Source: Bacteroidales bacterium
Lineage (GTDB): Bacteria; Bacteroidota; Bacteroidia; Bacteroidales; UBA932
Reading direction: 5' to 3'
Length of the DNA: 48,880 nucleotides
NCBI GenBank assembly: GCA_024689985.1
Contig: JAILCZ010000075.1
Span: forward strand, 1-48,880
In this document: positions 9,863 through 18,300 of the stretch, piece by piece
How positions within the stretch are numbered: the stretch's first letter is position 1
Layout: each line of letters starts with the position of its first letter
Program-made: the position numbers and the translations under genes
Notes under the pieces: generated by a model
What the model was told of the DNA's origin: nothing
The model's database searches: none
The model's input: only the letters and a program-made list of their open reading frames with translations

Positions 9863-11131
9863 TTAAGCGAAGTTATCGTAAAGGATGCTTTCAGGAGCAA
9901 CTCCGAGGCTGTCGAGAAGGTTGACGACAGCGCCGACCATAGGGCCAGGACCGCACATAAAGTATGTGATGTCCTCTGGTGCTTCGTGATCCTTGAGGTA
10001 CTTCTCGAACATTACGTTGTGTACGAAACCTGCAGTGTAAGGAACTCCAGCCTCATCTGCCTTAGGATCAGGACGGTCGAGGGCAAGATAGAACTTGAAG
10101 TTAGGGAACTCTCTCTCGATTTCCGCATAGTCGTCGAGATAGAATGCCTCCTGGAGGCTACGCGCTCCGTAGAAGAAGCTGACTCTTCTGTTTGTCTTGA
10201 GAGTCTTGAAGAGGTGCATAATGTGGCTTCTGAGAGGTGCCATACCTGCACCACCACCTACGAATATGTACTCCTTGTCGTCCGGGTCGTTCTGTGGGAG
10301 AAGGAATTCTCCGTAAGGACCTGAGATGATCACCTTGTCGCCAGGCTTGCGGCTGAAGACATAAGATGATGCGATACCAGGGTTGACAGGAAGAGTCTTG
10401 AACACTCCCTTAGGCTGGCTGCGGTCGAACGGTGGAGTTGCGATACGGACGTTGAGCTTGATGACGTCTTTCTCTGCTGGATAAGATGCCATAGAGTAAG
10501 CTCTGATTGTAGGCTGAGGGTTGTGGCTGTGGAGGTCGAAGAATTTGTAGAACTCCCAGTCCTTCTTGTATTCCTCATCGATGTCCATATCCTTGAAGTC
10601 GATGTCGTATGCAGGGATGTCGATCTGGATGTACTCACCTGACTTGAAGTCGATGTGCTCACCCTCAGGCAGCCTGACTGTGAACTCCTTGATGAAGGTT
10701 GACACGTTGTGGTTGCTGATGACCTCGCATTCGAGTTTCTTCACGCTGAGAGCTGACTCGGAAACAGCAATCTTGAGGTTGTCCTTTACCTTGACCTGGC
10801 AGCCGAGTCTCCAGCCTGCCTTGATCTGCTTGTTGTTGAAGAAGCCGACCTCCGTAGGGAGGATTGTTCCGCCGCCTTCGAGAACCTGAACCTTGCACTG
10901 GCCGCAGTTGGCCTTTCCGCCGCAGGCTGAAGGGAGGAAAATCTTGTTCTCTGCGAGGGTGCCCATAAGGGTGCCGCCCGTAGGAACTTCGAGAGTCTTC
11001 TTTCCGTTGTTGATGTCAATGGTGACTGATCCTTCAGGTGTGAGTTTCGCCTTGACGAAGAGAAGCAGCGCCACGAGTATGAGGGTGACGATAACGATTA
11101 CCGCTACTGATGAAATGATTGTACTGAACAT
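9863..11131 (-). CDS. nqrF: Na+-translocating NADH:quinone reductase subunit F
   Basis: 422 aa; 2Fe-2S motif CGGKANCGQCKVQV, FAD/NAD domain with RAYSMASYP and YFMCGPGPMV. Confidence 0.98.
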   Translation of the reverse strand: MFSTIISSVAVIVIVTLILVALLLFVKAKLTPEGSVTIDINNGKKTLEVPTGGTLMGTLAENKIFLPSACGGKANCGQCKVQVLEGGGTILPTEVGFFNNKQIKAGWRLGCQVKVKDNLKIAVSESALSVKKLECEVISNHNVSTFIKEFTVRLPEGEHIDFKSGEYIQIDIPAYDIDFKDMDIDEEYKKDWEFYKFFDLHSHNPQPTIRAYSMASYPAEKDVIKLNVRIATPPFDRSQPKGVFKTLPVNPGIASSYVFSRKPGDKVIISGPYGEFLLPQNDPDDKEYIFVGGGAGMAPLRSHIMHLFKTLKTNRRVSFFYGARSLQEAFYLDDYAEIEREFPNFKFYLALDRPDPKADEAGVPYTAGFVHNVMFEKYLKDHEAPEDITYFMCGPGPMVGAVVNLLDSLGVAPESILYDNFA

Positions 11132-11149
11132 ATTTCTCTGCCTCCTGTA

Positions 11150-11755
11150 TTAAAGTGAAATACCCATAAAGGTCATAAATGCGATACCCATAAGACCTAC
11201 GGTGATGAAGGTGATACCGATTCCCTTGAGTGCTGGTGGTACGTTGCTGTAAGAGAGTCTCTCGCGGATTGCTGCGAGGGCTACGATGGCGAGGTACCAG
11301 CCGATTCCGGAACCGAGGGCATATGTTGTTGCTTCACCTACGTTGGCGAAATCCTTCTGCTGCATGAAGAGTGAGCCACCGAGGATGGCGCAGTTCACGG
11401 CGATAAGCGGGAGGAAGATACCGAGTGAAGCGTAGAGACTTGGAGAGAACTTCTCGACTACCATTTCAACGATCTGCACGATGGCTGCGATGATGGCGAT
11501 GAAGAGGATGAAGCTCAGGAAGCTGAGGTCCACGTCAGGGCCGAGGATGCACTTCTCACCAGGGGTGAGGATGTACGTGTTGAGAAGATAGTTGATAGGA
11601 AGGGTCACGAGAAGGACGAAGATAACAGCAAGTCCCAGACCGTTGGCTGTCTTGACATTCTTCGAAACTGCAAGGAATGAGCACATTCCGAGGAAGAATG
11701 AGAAGATCATGTTGTCAATGAAGATTGACCTTACGAATAAGCTTAAATATTCCAT
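11150..11755 (-). CDS. nqrE: Na+-NQR subunit E
   Basis: [41 protein letters not shown]; position in nqrABCDEF. Confidence 0.98.
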   Translation of the reverse strand: MEYLSLFVRSIFIDNMIFSFFLGMCSFLAVSKNVKTANGLGLAVIFVLLVTLPINYLLNTYILTPGEKCILGPDVDLSFLSFILFIAIIAAIVQIVEMVVEKFSPSLYASLGIFLPLIAVNCAILGGSLFMQQKDFANVGEATTYALGSGIGWYLAIVALAAIRERLSYSNVPPALKGIGITFITVGLMGIAFMTFMGISL

Positions 11756-11776
11756 AATCTAATCTGCGATTTGATG

Positions 11777-12397
11777 TTATTTCTCCTGAAGGTCTTTCTG
11801 GATGCTTCTCTGGATCCAGATGATCACACCGATGAGGATGAGAGCCATTGGAGGGAGAATTACCAGACCGTTGTTCATATATCCGAGGTCGTAGAGAGCC
11901 TGAGGGATGACCTGCACTCCGAAGAGTGTTCCTGAACCGAAGAGTTCACGGAAGAAGGCTACTACGATGAGGATGAGACCATAACCTGCACCATTTGCGA
12001 TACCGTCAAGGAGTGAAGGAATTGGCTTGTTGCCGAGGGCGAAAGCCTCGATACGTCCCATAACGATACAGTTGGTGATGATAAGACCGATGTACACGCT
12101 GAGCTGCTTGTCGATAGAGTAGGCGTAAGCCTTGAGAAGCTGGTCAACGAGGATTACCATCAGGGCTACGATGACGAGCTGGATGATGATACGTACTCGG
12201 TTAGGAATTGTGTTTCTCAGGATTGAGGCTACGAAGCTTGAGAGTCCGGTAACCGCGATTACTGAGAGAGCCATTACAAAGGCACCCTTGAGCTCGACCG
12301 TAACGGCGAGTGAAGAACAGATACCGAGGACGAGTACCGTGATCGGGTTGCTCTTGAATATAGGGTTGAAAATTGTTTCTTTGAGTTTAGCGTCCAT
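11777..12397 (-). CDS. nqrD: Na+-NQR subunit D
   Basis: 206 aa; FNPIFKSNPITVLVLGICSSLAVT, NCIVMGRIEAFAL. Confidence 0.98.
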   Translation of the reverse strand: MDAKLKETIFNPIFKSNPITVLVLGICSSLAVTVELKGAFVMALSVIAVTGLSSFVASILRNTIPNRVRIIIQLVIVALMVILVDQLLKAYAYSIDKQLSVYIGLIITNCIVMGRIEAFALGNKPIPSLLDGIANGAGYGLILIVVAFFRELFGSGTLFGVQVIPQALYDLGYMNNGLVILPPMALILIGVIIWIQRSIQKDLQEK

Positions 12398-12400
12398 TGC

Positions 12401-13192
12401 TTATTCCTCCACGTTTACATCAGAGAAGGCTACTTCCTCGGCCGCAGCGGTCGTGTCAGCAGGAACTTCTGCAGGGGTTACTTTAAGGACTGTCTCATAT
12501 GCCTTTGCCCAGGTGTTGACTGCGGCTTCAACGCCGTTGCTGGTCATTGTGGCACCTGTGATGGCGTCGATGGCGTTTGCCTTGTCAGCAGGTGCGCCAC
12601 CCTTTACGATTGCGAAAGGCTTGAGGTCAGAGAAGTCGAATACTTTGCCGACGAACTGGGCGCGGAACGCAGGGTCATCCTTGATCTTTCCACCAAGACC
12701 AGGGGTCTCGGAAGCGTGGTCGAAGTATGCACCTGCAATTACATTGTCGCTGCCTACTGCGATGTATCCCCATACTGGTCCCCAGAGACCGGCTCCGTAG
12801 ATAGGAATTACCTTGGTGCCGTTCTTGAAGACGTAAACAGGAAGCTTCGCGTCTGCTGCGTCTCTGATTGCATAGTTCTGAGCCTTGAGGTCTGATGTTG
12901 AGAATACTTCTGCGTTCTCAGTTGCGAGTGCGCCGTTCTCATTGCCTTCGAGGTCAACAGTATATGCCTTTTCGATGTTCTCCTTGTAGAATGCGATAGT
13001 CGCGTTGTTGTCAGTCCAGGATGACTTCTCGCCGAACTGTGCTGCGGTAAGGATCTGGCTGATAGTCTCAGCCTTCTCGTTTGCAGTCTGCATTGGCTTG
13101 AGGGCTGTTGCGACGAATGCGAGAACCGCTGCAACCACCACTACGATGATGGTTGAATATATTACTGTATATGTATTACTATTGGTATTCAT
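12401..13192 (-). CDS. nqrC: Na+-NQR subunit C
   Basis: 263 aa; FMN attachment motif DAITGATMTSNGVEAAV, GIYGAGLWGPVWGYIAV-like motif. Confidence 0.98.
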   Translation of the reverse strand: MNTNSNTYTVIYSTIIVVVVAAVLAFVATALKPMQTANEKAETISQILTAAQFGEKSSWTDNNATIAFYKENIEKAYTVDLEGNENGALATENAEVFSTSDLKAQNYAIRDAADAKLPVYVFKNGTKVIPIYGAGLWGPVWGYIAVGSDNVIAGAYFDHASETPGLGGKIKDDPAFRAQFVGKVFDFSDLKPFAIVKGGAPADKANAIDAITGATMTSNGVEAAVNTWAKAYETVLKVTPAEVPADTTAAAEEVAFSDVNVEE

Positions 13193-13204
13193 ATCCTTAT
13201 ATAT

Positions 13205-14317
13205 TTATGCGATTGTTGCCTTCTTTGCCCTCTTTGATGTTGCGCTTGAAGTTACGCAGTAGTCAATGAGCGGTGCGAATGTGTTCATAAGGAGGATTGC
13301 GAGCATCATACCCTCGGCGTAGCCAGGGTTGAAGAGGCGGACGATGACGCAGAGCGCACCGATGAGGAATCCGTAGATCCACTTGCCGCACTCAGTCTGA
13401 GCTGCAGTCACAGGGTCGGTAGCCATAAATACGGTACCGAATGCGAAACCACCCATAACGAGCTGATAGTAAGCAGGAACGTCCGTTGCTCCGAGAACGT
13501 TGGCGAGGCCGCCGATGGCGAGGGCGCCGAGAACTGATGAGCACATAATCTTCCAGCTTGCGACACCGGTGAAGATGATGATGAGGGCGCCGATAAGGAT
13601 GGCAACCACTGAAGTCTCACCGACAGATCCAGGGATGGTTCCGAGGAACATCTCCTTGAATGTGTAGCCAGCGGATGTGATGGCGTTCACGCCGTCTCCG
13701 AGGTATGAAAGAGGTGTTGCTCCTGAAGCGGCGTCTGCGATGGTCTCACCCTTGCGGAGAGCGATCCAGCAGGTTGAACCTGAAAGCTGTGAAGGGTATG
13801 CGAAGAAGAGGAATGCACGCGTGAGGGCTGCAGGGTTCAGGAAGTTGAAGCCTGTGCCTCCGAATACTTCCTTGCCGAATACCACTGCGAATGCTACTGC
13901 GATTGCGAGAATCCAGAGCGGAGTGTCAACAGGAACTATGAGAGGGATGATGAAGCCTGATACGAGGTAACCCTCGCTGACTTCCTCGTCCTTGATCTGT
14001 GCGAATGCGAATTCGATGCCGAGACCTACGAGGTAGGATACGACGAACAGAGGAAGAACCTTCCAGAAACCGAACCAGAAGTCGCCCCAGAATTCAGGAG
14101 CCTGGCCGATTGCGAGACTGTGCTGATAACCTACGTTCCACATTCCGAAGAGTGCTGCAGGAACGAGGGCGAGTACAACGATGATGAGGATTCTCTTGAG
14201 ATCGATGGCGTCTCTTACGTGAGAACCTTTCCTTGTAACGGTGCCAGGTACACGAAGGAATGTGTCAAAGGCATCGATCGTTGAATGAAGGAACCAGAAT
14301 TTTGAATTTCTATCCAT
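13205..14317 (-). CDS. nqrB: Na+-NQR subunit B
   Basis: 370 aa; FNFLNPAALTRAFLFFAYP, ASGATPLSYLGDG flavinylation motif. Confidence 0.98.
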   Translation of the reverse strand: MDRNSKFWFLHSTIDAFDTFLRVPGTVTRKGSHVRDAIDLKRILIIVVLALVPAALFGMWNVGYQHSLAIGQAPEFWGDFWFGFWKVLPLFVVSYLVGLGIEFAFAQIKDEEVSEGYLVSGFIIPLIVPVDTPLWILAIAVAFAVVFGKEVFGGTGFNFLNPAALTRAFLFFAYPSQLSGSTCWIALRKGETIADAASGATPLSYLGDGVNAITSAGYTFKEMFLGTIPGSVGETSVVAILIGALIIIFTGVASWKIMCSSVLGALAIGGLANVLGATDVPAYYQLVMGGFAFGTVFMATDPVTAAQTECGKWIYGFLIGALCVIVRLFNPGYAEGMMLAILLMNTFAPLIDYCVTSSATSKRAKKATIA

Positions 14318-14330
14318 AACTTTCTATCCT

Positions 14331-15686
14331 TTAAGCCATTTCTTTGATCATATAGTCGATACCGTCGGCGATGATAGCCTGGATGTCGTTCTTTGAAGGA
14401 TCTACGTACTCTACGAGAGCAAGGTCCTCAGGGAGAACCTCATAGATTCCGAACTTTTCCATCTTCTCGATGTCCTTTGCCAGACAAGCCTTTACGAGAT
14501 AGATAGGGAAGATGTCCATAGGGAGCACCTTGCCGTAAACATCGCTCATAAGGAATGCGCGAGGACCGCCGTTCATATTGGTATTCATATCGTACTTCTT
14601 GTTAGGGCAGAGCCAAGAGAAGTAGCTTCTCTGAGAAGAGAATACGTTGCGGACTGGCTTTGCCCAGCCGAACCACTCTCTTTCGGTACCCTCGTGAAGA
14701 AGGGTGACCTGGTTGTCGAAGAATCCGATGAAACCGTCTTCACCTACGTTCTCACCAGTGAGAGCGTCGCCGCTGACGAAACGGATGTCGCCTGCTGCGT
14801 TGTCATAGAAGTCTGCGAGGGCCTTGACTGGAGTTCCAGGAAGAGCCTCTACATATGCAGGCCTCTTTGCCACAGGTCCGGTCACTGCGATCTTTCTTGA
14901 AAGGTCGAGCTTTCCGGTCGTGAAGAGCTTACCGATCGCTGCGAGGAGAAGGAGGGAAACAGTCCATACGGTCTCACCCTTCTTGATAGGGGAGATGTGG
15001 CTGATCTGTACGCCTACGTTTCCTGCAGGGTGCTTGCCGCTTACGGTGTGAAGGACTGCGCCTTCAAGTTTGTGGAATGCTGAAACAGCGCTCTTTTCGC
15101 TGTTGATTGAGACGTGAACTCCACCTTCGGTGAGTTTCGAGAGAGCCTGTACGCCGGCCTGGATGGCAGCGAACTGGTCACCGAGTACGAAGTCGGTGTC
15201 TGCAGCGAGAGGGGCTGTGTTGAATGCTGATACGAAGATAGCCTTAGGCTTGATGGCAGGATCTGCCATAATACCGTAAGGTCTCTGGATAAGTGCTGTC
15301 CAAAGTCCGCTCTTGAGGAGCGTCTCCTTGACTTCTTCAGCAGAGGTCTTGGAAAGATCCTTTGCGCCGAAATCGACGTATTCCTGCTGGGCGTCAGCCT
15401 TTACAAGAACTGCAAGCAACTTTCTCTTGTCACCTCTGACAACCTGAGCTACCGTTCCGCTGACCGGAGAGGTGAGGAGGATGTCAGGATTCTTTTTGTC
15501 TGCGAGTACTGGTGAGCCAGCGAGGACCTTGTCACCTTCTCTGACGAGGAGTCTTGGAAGGAGACCCTTGAAGTCAGTAGGCTTTACGGCAACGATGTCC
15601 GGAGTGACTGTACTTGCGACTGACAGGGCAGCGGCACCACTTATAGGAATGTCGAGACCCTTTTTCAAATCGATGTTGTTTGACAT
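14331..15686 (-). CDS. nqrA: Na+-NQR subunit A
   Basis: 451 aa; first gene of nqr operon; KKGLDIPISGAA, FLMSDVYGKVLPMDIFPIYLVKACLAKDIEKMEKFGIYEVLPEDLALVEY. Confidence 0.98.
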   Translation of the reverse strand: MSNNIDLKKGLDIPISGAAALSVASTVTPDIVAVKPTDFKGLLPRLLVREGDKVLAGSPVLADKKNPDILLTSPVSGTVAQVVRGDKRKLLAVLVKADAQQEYVDFGAKDLSKTSAEEVKETLLKSGLWTALIQRPYGIMADPAIKPKAIFVSAFNTAPLAADTDFVLGDQFAAIQAGVQALSKLTEGGVHVSINSEKSAVSAFHKLEGAVLHTVSGKHPAGNVGVQISHISPIKKGETVWTVSLLLLAAIGKLFTTGKLDLSRKIAVTGPVAKRPAYVEALPGTPVKALADFYDNAAGDIRFVSGDALTGENVGEDGFIGFFDNQVTLLHEGTEREWFGWAKPVRNVFSSQRSYFSWLCPNKKYDMNTNMNGGPRAFLMSDVYGKVLPMDIFPIYLVKACLAKDIEKMEKFGIYEVLPEDLALVEYVDPSKNDIQAIIADGIDYMIKEMA

Positions 15687-15750
15687 AATATTTTATTATA
15701 AGTATTTTCCGCCGCGAATTTACTTAAAAAATTCGTATTTTCGCGAAGTT

Positions 15751-18120
15751 ATGACAAACAATGTGAACGCTATTTTGGATGGACTGAATCCGGAGCAACT
15801 TGATGCAGTCCAGTGTGTAGAAGGACCTGTGTTGATAGTAGCGGGCGCGGGTTCCGGTAAAACAAGGGTTTTGACGAGCCGAATTGCCTATATGCTCGCC
15901 CAGGGCGTAGCCCCTGAGAGCGTACTGGCTCTGACCTTTACGAAGAAGGCCGCTGCGGAGATGAAGGAGCGAATCGCTCTGATGGTGGGAGAACAAAAGG
16001 CCCGTAAACTCTATATGGGAACCTTTCATTCTGTCTTCATCAGATTTCTCAGGGAATTCGCTTCAGAAATCGGCTTTCCGTCTTCCTTTACCATCTACGA
16101 CACCTCTGATTCCGTAAGTGCGATCAAGGCCTGTATCAAGGAACTCGGTCTGGACGAGAAGGTTTACAAGCCAAAGACCGTCCTCTCCCGCATTTCGAAG
16201 GCGAAGAACAATCTCATCACCTTCGTGGGCTATCGCAACAACCAGCCGGCCATTATGGCCGATGTAGCCTCAAAGATGCCGAAGATCTGTGACCTCTATC
16301 AGCTCTATGCCACGAAGTGCAAGCAGAGCGGAGTGATGGACTTCGACGATATCCTCCTGTATATGAATATCCTCCTGAGGGACAGTCCTGCCGCCTTGAA
16401 ATCCATATCGGAGAGATTCTCGCATATCCTGGTCGATGAGTATCAGGACACCAACTTCGCGCAGTATCTCATTCTGAAAAAGCTCTGTCAGGCTCACGGC
16501 AACATATGCGTGGTGGGTGATGATTCCCAGTCCATATATTCATTCCGCGGCGCCAGGATCGAGAACATCCTGAATTTCCGCAAGGACTTTCCTAAGAACA
16601 AGGTGTTCAGGCTGGAGCGAAACTACCGCTCCACCCAGACCATCGTGAATGCCGCGAATTCCGTCATCGCGAAGAACACCGACAGGATCCCGAAGGAATG
16701 TCACTCAATGGGCGATGAAGGTGAGAAGATAGAACTGATCCGTTCCTACACCGAACAGGAAGAGGCCGTGCAGATATGCTCCGAGATTCTCGGAAGAATG
16801 CGCAAGGCCCAGTGCGAGTACCGTGACTTCGCCATTCTGTACAGGACGAATTCCCAGTCCCGTGCCCTTGAGGAAGCCCTCCGAAGAAGAAACATCCCTT
16901 ATCAGATCTTCTCCGGAAACTCCTTCTATGACAGGGCCGAGGTGAAGGATATGATGGCATATTTCAAGCTGGTCTGCAATGTGGGGGACGAAGAGTCCTT
17001 CAAGAGAGTCGTGAACAAGCCTGCCAGGGGAATAGGCGAGACTTCTATGTCCGCCCTGGATGCCGCTGCCAAGGCTCATAAGACCACTCTTTTCAAGGCC
17101 GCATACCTGGATGACCTCGCTGAATTCGGACTCAAGGATGCCGCCGCCCAGAAAATACGCAACTTCTGTGATATGATCAACGGCTTCGCGATGAACGTCC
17201 ACAAGACGGATGCCCACGAAATAGCCGCAAGGATTGCCGATGATTCAGGACTGTACAATCTGTACAAGCTCAGCCAGACCGTGGAAGACCAGGCCAGGGC
17301 TGCCAACATAGAGGAACTTCTCAACTCCGTCCAGAGTTTCATTGAGGACAGGGAGGAGGAAGTGGCCCAGGAGGAGGATGTACCGGAGACTATGCTCGTC
17401 ACTCTTTCAGACTTCCTTGACAACGCCGCCCTTCTGAGCGCAGTCGATGTCGAAGATGAAGGTGAGGACGCCAACAACAAGGTCACCCTTATGACAGTCC
17501 ATTCTTCCAAGGGACTCGAGTTTCGTTTTGTCTTCATTGCGGGCCTTGAGGAGAATCTTTTTCCATCCGGAGGCTGGAATGCGACTCCACAGGATATCGA
17601 AGAGGAAAGACGACTCTTCTATGTGGCTGTCACAAGAGCCAAGGAGGCCGTCTCGCTCTCGTTCGCAAAGACCAGGATGCGCAACGGAAAACACGAATCC
17701 AATGCACCAAGCCGTTTCGTCAAGGAAATTGACAGAAGGTATATCCTGAATCCTCTTATGGATGATGATTTCGATGACTCTGATACAAGGGATGAGATAG
17801 GATTCCCTGTCAGGAGAAGATCTTTCGCGCCTCAGTCGGAGATTACTTTCAGGAAGAGAAGCGCTCCTGCTCCTCTGGTTCCGCCAAGACCGAAGAATCT
17901 CGTGCCTCTCAACAGGGCAGTTCCGAAGTCAGATCCTGGGTTTATCTCGGATCCGATAGAAAAATTCAAGGTCGGAATGAGAATCGAACACAACAAATTC
18001 GGCAAGGGAACTATTTTCTCTATGGAGGGCAAACTTCCTGATACAAAGGCTGTTATAGATTTTGATGGCCTAGGAAGGAAGGTCCTTATCTTAAAATTTG
18101 CCAAAATTAAGATATTATAG
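15751..18120 (+). CDS. pcrA: UvrD/PcrA-family ATP-dependent DNA helicase
   Basis: 789 aa from ATG 15751 (MTNNVNAILDGLNPEQLDAVQCVEGPVLIVAGAGSGKTRVL); the track ORF start at 15472 extends antisense into nqrA and is not credible. Confidence 0.96.
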   Translation: MTNNVNAILDGLNPEQLDAVQCVEGPVLIVAGAGSGKTRVLTSRIAYMLAQGVAPESVLALTFTKKAAAEMKERIALMVGEQKARKLYMGTFHSVFIRFLREFASEIGFPSSFTIYDTSDSVSAIKACIKELGLDEKVYKPKTVLSRISKAKNNLITFVGYRNNQPAIMADVASKMPKICDLYQLYATKCKQSGVMDFDDILLYMNILLRDSPAALKSISERFSHILVDEYQDTNFAQYLILKKLCQAHGNICVVGDDSQSIYSFRGARIENILNFRKDFPKNKVFRLERNYRSTQTIVNAANSVIAKNTDRIPKECHSMGDEGEKIELIRSYTEQEEAVQICSEILGRMRKAQCEYRDFAILYRTNSQSRALEEALRRRNIPYQIFSGNSFYDRAEVKDMMAYFKLVCNVGDEESFKRVVNKPARGIGETSMSALDAAAKAHKTTLFKAAYLDDLAEFGLKDAAAQKIRNFCDMINGFAMNVHKTDAHEIAARIADDSGLYNLYKLSQTVEDQARAANIEELLNSVQSFIEDREEEVAQEEDVPETMLVTLSDFLDNAALLSAVDVEDEGEDANNKVTLMTVHSSKGLEFRFVFIAGLEENLFPSGGWNATPQDIEEERRLFYVAVTRAKEAVSLSFAKTRMRNGKHESNAPSRFVKEIDRRYILNPLMDDDFDDSDTRDEIGFPVRRRSFAPQSEITFRKRSAPAPLVPPRPKNLVPLNRAVPKSDPGFISDPIEKFKVGMRIEHNKFGKGTIFSMEGKLPDTKAVIDFDGLGRKVLILKFAKIKIL

Positions 18121-18121
18121 A

Positions 18122-18153
18122 TTTGGAGAATTAGTTAGAATTATTTACTTTTG
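18122..18153 (+). promoter_or_regulatory. Bacteroidota sigma-ABfr-type promoter for the candidate sRNA
   Basis: -33 TTTG, 20-bp spacer, -7 TACTTTTG (consensus TAnnTTTG); starts 2 nt after the pcrA stop codon. Confidence 0.65.
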
Positions 18154-18156
18154 AAT

Positions 18157-18286
18157 CGAAGTTTTTCATAGTTTAAGTTTAGGTTAAGTAGCGGGGCGGT
18201 CGCAGTGATTGCGATTGCCTCGTGAATTTTTTATATATATGCGTATATACAAAAAAAATCGGAGGCATTTCTGTCTCCGATTTTTT
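18157..18286 (+). ncRNA. Candidate small non-coding RNA (about 130 nt)
   Basis: TTTG (18122-18125) N20 TACTTTTG (18146-18153) promoter; 13-bp stem 18192-18204/18210-18222 with three G:U pairs; intrinsic terminator 18253-18286; no plausible ORF. Confidence 0.5.
18253..18286. terminator. Bidirectional intrinsic terminator (sRNA/pcrA on +, lyase on -)
   Basis: AAAAAATCGGAG - gcatttctgt - CTCCGATTTTTT, perfect 12-bp arms with T-tracts on both strands. Confidence 0.92.
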
Positions 18287-18300
18287 GTTTTCTTTATCTG

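Noticed and set aside
15472-15750. N-terminal extension of the pcrA ORF in the track
   Set aside because: Would overlap nqrA antisense; the helicase-like sequence starts at MTNNVNAILDGLNPEQLDAVQ (15751).
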